Below are positions 32,079 through 34,232 of a DNA stretch of 34,232 bases, in pieces (the first letter of the stretch is position 1; each line of letters starts with the position of its first letter). The stretch comes from an uncultured bacterium (GTDB lineage: Bacteria; Planctomycetota; Planctomycetia; Gemmatales; HRBIN36). Below the pieces are notes generated by a model, which saw only the letters and a program-made list of their open reading frames with translations, was not told the origin of the DNA and did not search any database. A program made the translations under genes and the position numbers. The DNA lies in assembly GCA_937858435.1 (NCBI GenBank), contig CALLZJ010000238.1, positions 1 to 34,232 on the forward strand, read 5' to 3'.

Positions 32079-32524
32079 CGCTTGGAGAACTGGAAGCCGC
32101 GCCGCGCGCCGCGCCGGCCGTACTTCTTGCGTTCCTTCATGCGGGCATCGCGGGTGAGCAACCCGGAGTCGCGGAGCTTCTTGATGGCCGGGGGCTGGCC
32201 GGGAGCTTCCCCTTCGGCGGGGGCCGCGGCCGGCGGCTGTGCGCCGAGGTAAACCTTGATCGCGCGGGCCAGTCCCTGAACGATCGCGCCGGCCTGGCCG
32301 GTGACGCCGCCGCCATGCGTGTTGACGAAGACGTCGATCTTGCCGGCCAACTCCGCCACTTCGAGCGGACGGCGGACATGACTGCGATCACGCGGCTCGA
32401 TCAGATATACGTCGACAGGGCGGCGATTGATCTCGAACTTGCCCGTGCCGGGACAGATACGCACTCGGGCCACTGCCGACTTGCGCCGGCCCGTACCCCA
32501 GGTGTAGGTCTTGCGTTCGGCCAT
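32075..32524 (-). CDS. rpsI: 30S ribosomal protein S9
   Basis: This 149-residue small-subunit protein has the family core: GTGRRKSAVARVRI (10-23), GGGVTGQAGAI (71-81), the LLTRDARMKERKKYG stretch (122-136), and the conserved C-terminal FQFSKR that reaches the P-site. Residues 94-113 (after KVYL) are an Ala/Pro-rich insert absent from typical bacterial S9 of about 130 residues. AAGGA precedes the ATG at 32524. It is 12 nt downstream of rplM, the usual L13-S9 operon order. Confidence 0.97.
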   Translation of the reverse strand: MAERKTYTWGTGRRKSAVARVRICPGTGKFEINRRPVDVYLIEPRDRSHVRRPLEVAELAGKIDVFVNTHGGGVTGQAGAIVQGLARAIKVYLGAQPPAAAPAEGEAPGQPPAIKKLRDSGLLTRDARMKERKKYGRRGARRGFQFSKR

Positions 32525-32536
32525 GGTCGTCCTTCG

Positions 32537-32989
32537 CTATTTCCCTTTGCCAAAGGTAAACTGAAGCGGCGTCGGCTGCTGGGACTGATGCGGATGGCTC
32601 GGCCCGGCGTAAATCTTGAGCTTACGCAGTTGCTGCCGAGCGAGGTTGTTCTTCGGCATCATGCGGCGGACGGCCTCGCGCAGCACCCGTTCCGGCCGCT
32701 TGGCCAGCACCTCGCGGACCGAGCGCACCTTGCGGCCGCTCGGGTAGCCCGTGAAGTGTTGGTACACCTTCGAATCCATCTTGTTGCCCGTGAACTTGAC
32801 CTTTTCACAGTTCACGACCACGACGAACTCACCCGTGTCCTGGTGAGGCGTGTACTGGGGCCTGTGCTTGCCCACGAGCACCCGCGCGATCTCGACGGCG
32901 AGGCGCCCCACAACCTGATCGCTTGCATCCACCAGAAACCAGGCCTGGTCGATCTCGCCGGGCCGGGCCATGAACGTCTTGGACATCAT
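32537..32989 (-). CDS. rplM: 50S ribosomal protein L13
   Basis: This 150-residue large-subunit protein carries the L13 signature: WFLVDASDQVVGRLA (17-31), GDFVVVVN-like EFVVVVNCEKVKFTGNK (54-70), the YPSGRK loop and REAVRRMMPKN. Adjacent ATG codons lie at 32989 and 32986, with GGTGGAAG upstream. It is the first gene of the rplM-rpsI operon, with a TTGACG-16-TAGGAT promoter at 33042-33069. Confidence 0.97.
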   Translation of the reverse strand: MMSKTFMARPGEIDQAWFLVDASDQVVGRLAVEIARVLVGKHRPQYTPHQDTGEFVVVVNCEKVKFTGNKMDSKVYQHFTGYPSGRKVRSVREVLAKRPERVLREAVRRMMPKNNLARQQLRKLKIYAGPSHPHQSQQPTPLQFTFGKGK

Positions 32990-33041
32990 TGTGCTTCCAC
33001 CGCAAACTACAACTCATGCCGGTCGCTTCGGCAAGAAGGTC

Positions 33042-33069
33042 ATCCTAGAACGCGCTGCCCCGGCGTCAA
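33042..33069 (-). promoter_or_regulatory. Sigma-70-type promoter for rplM-rpsI
   Basis: On the minus strand TTGACG (33069-33064), a 16-nt spacer and TAGGAT (33047-33042) make a good promoter 52 nt before the rplM start. The -35 and spacer are the same as in the DUF1559 promoter at 17575-17602. Confidence 0.7.
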
Positions 33070-33093
33070 GGGAAGGATGGCCGCCAGAGCCGG

Positions 33094-33128
33094 AAAAAAG
33101 CAGCCACCCCGGGTTGGGGGGTGGCTGC
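33094..33128 (-). terminator. Intrinsic terminator of the right-edge DUF1559 gene
   Basis: On the minus strand GCAGCCACCCC (33128-33118) pairs perfectly with 33110-33100 over 11 bp around a 7-nt loop, followed by TTTTTT (33099-33094). It is 30 nt after the DUF1559 stop codon and just before the rplM promoter, insulating the ribosomal operon. Confidence 0.9.
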
Positions 33129-33158
33129 GAGTGGATTCGTTGGGCCAGGGGCCACGGA

Positions 33159-34232
33159 CTAGTCGATGAGCACCGACTCGTCACGGGTCTGACCGTCGTT
33201 CTTGCCGCACATCTGCTGCAGCACGAACCAGTCGTTCTGCGGCGCCGTCACCGAACTCAGGAACGTCCCGGGCGGCGTGATCGCCGTCGAGTTCCGACGT
33301 ACGCCACGCACCGCACCGTCCGCCGCGCAGAACTGCACCACCGCCGGGTGGCGGCTCGACGCATGGAACGCCGTCGGCGCCAACTGCGGCATCCCCAGCA
33401 CCACGCCCGCCGCGCCCGTCCCCATCCACGAGTAGCGCACCTGACGTGGCGCGCTCGCCACCTGCTCCGCCGCCGTCAGCACGTACGCCGGGTTCGGATA
33501 GTAGCCAATCCCACCAATCGCCTCGCCCAGCATCAGCGTGTTGCTCGTCCCGTCCAGGTTCGTCAGTTGATTCAGCGTCCCCTGGCCGCGATTCACCATC
33601 ACCCCTTCCCACAGACCCCAGCCCGCCGTCAGGCCCACCGGAATGTACGCGCCCGCCGACGTGCTGTTCCCGCGACCCATGGCCCCGGACACGCCAATGT
33701 AGTTCGTCACCCCGTAGGCCGTTGTCGTCGCCGTGAACGGCAGCGACACCGCCGACAGCGTCGTCAGCGGAATCGGCTGCGCCACCGGCGTCGGGCCGCC
33801 ATGGTAGAAGTGTGCCGCCACCACGACGCGGGCCGTCGGGGCCACCGGCGTGCCGACCACGCCCACGTCACGCTGCATGTTGTCGCTCGGGCACCAGAAG
33901 TACTTGATCCGGGCCGTCGCCGCCAGCGGCGTGTTGTACGGCACCGGACCCGCGCTCACCAGCCACCACGGCGTGATCTCCAGACCCACCGGCGGCTGGA
34001 TCGCCACCTGGTACTGAAGATTCGTCGGGTTGTAGAAGAGCTGCGGGTTGATCAGGTCATACACCTGCCGCGCTTCGATGTAGGGCAGGATCAACGTCTG
34101 GAAGCTCAGGTAGGTCCCGTTCGTCGCGTTGATCGCAGCGCTCGCGGGCTGTTGGTTGTCGATCGGTCCGAGGTAACCCGAGGGGAGCCGGCCACCCCAG
34201 TCGTTGGCGTAGTTGTGGCAGGCGATCACCAT
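33159..34232 (-). CDS. DUF1559 protein, N-terminus beyond the window (partial)
   Basis: The C-terminal 357 residues of a DUF1559 protein are present. CHNYANDWGGRLPSGY is the segment that normally follows the prepilin-like leader, so only about 40-60 residues should be missing. NLDGTSNTLMLGEAIGG and the closing H-x9-DG element (SRHPAVVQFCAADGAVRG) are strong family marks. ATG at the window edge is probably internal. It is a typical long DUF1559 protein, unlike the 232-residue copy at 17648. A perfect terminator follows the stop. Confidence 0.93.
   Translation of the reverse strand: MVIACHNYANDWGGRLPSGYLGPIDNQQPASAAINATNGTYLSFQTLILPYIEARQVYDLINPQLFYNPTNLQYQVAIQPPVGLEITPWWLVSAGPVPYNTPLAATARIKYFWCPSDNMQRDVGVVGTPVAPTARVVVAAHFYHGGPTPVAQPIPLTTLSAVSLPFTATTTAYGVTNYIGVSGAMGRGNSTSAGAYIPVGLTAGWGLWEGVMVNRGQGTLNQLTNLDGTSNTLMLGEAIGGIGYYPNPAYVLTAAEQVASAPRQVRYSWMGTGAAGVVLGMPQLAPTAFHASSRHPAVVQFCAADGAVRGVRRNSTAITPPGTFLSSVTAPQNDWFVLQQMCGKNDGQTRDESVLID

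Overview
The window looks like chromosome from a high-GC planctomycete, probably of the Gemmataceae type. The reasons are two DUF1559 pseudopilin-like proteins, a PEP-CTERM surface protein, a sulfatase-like protein, a sialidase, a futalosine-pathway menaquinone gene (mqnE) and a proline/alanine-rich insert in ribosomal protein S9. This placement comes from gene content, not from a marker phylogeny. There is no transposase, integrase, CRISPR array, prophage or plasmid module, so most of the window is core and lineage-specific housekeeping sequence.

Layout. Positions 50-5430 (+) hold an ABC exporter set (FtsX-type permease, ATPase, HlyD-type adaptor), an amidinotransferase/DDAH-like enzyme, a PAQR/hemolysin III-type membrane protein and a small membrane protein. 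Positions 5442-9407 (-) hold a zinc-ribbon protein, an Ig-like lipoprotein/membrane protein, protoporphyrinogen oxidase, tRNA-Leu(CAG) with its own promoter and terminator, and a secreted esterase. mqnE (+) follows. Positions 10867-15389 (-) hold a small unknown protein, phosphoenolpyruvate synthase, ArsC, tRNA-Leu(UAA) and a TPR protein. Next come an orphan ABC-2 permease (+), a gamma-glutamylcyclotransferase-like protein and inorganic pyrophosphatase (both -).

From 17549 to 19252 (+) there is a self-contained unit: a strong-looking promoter with repeated AGTTTGG/CCAAACT elements, a DUF1559 prepilin-like protein, a PEP-CTERM choice-of-anchor M protein and a hairpin terminator. A degenerate sulfatase-like protein (-) converges on it. 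Positions 20912-24010 (+) hold folE, an overlapping pair encoding a polytopic membrane protein and a zinc-ribbon membrane protein, and a sialidase. Positions 24040-28708 (-) hold a membrane-embedded spermidine-synthase-like methyltransferase, interrupted in frame by a GC-rich hairpin, and the carbon-starvation transporter CstA.

The only large gene-poor stretch is 28709-29334, which contains a 21-bp-period TGG repeat and an inverted repeat in front of a 510-residue DUF2325-like protein. mnmA (+) converges on the rplM-rpsI operon (-); the two overlap by 4 bp and the operon's terminator lies inside the mnmA coding sequence. A second DUF1559 protein runs off the right edge.

The most unusual items are the sulfatase pseudoenzyme, the in-frame hairpin insertion, the Trp-heptad/21-bp repeat region, the DUF2325 fusion protein, and the embedded terminator. 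No established multi-gene defence or biosynthetic system is visible.
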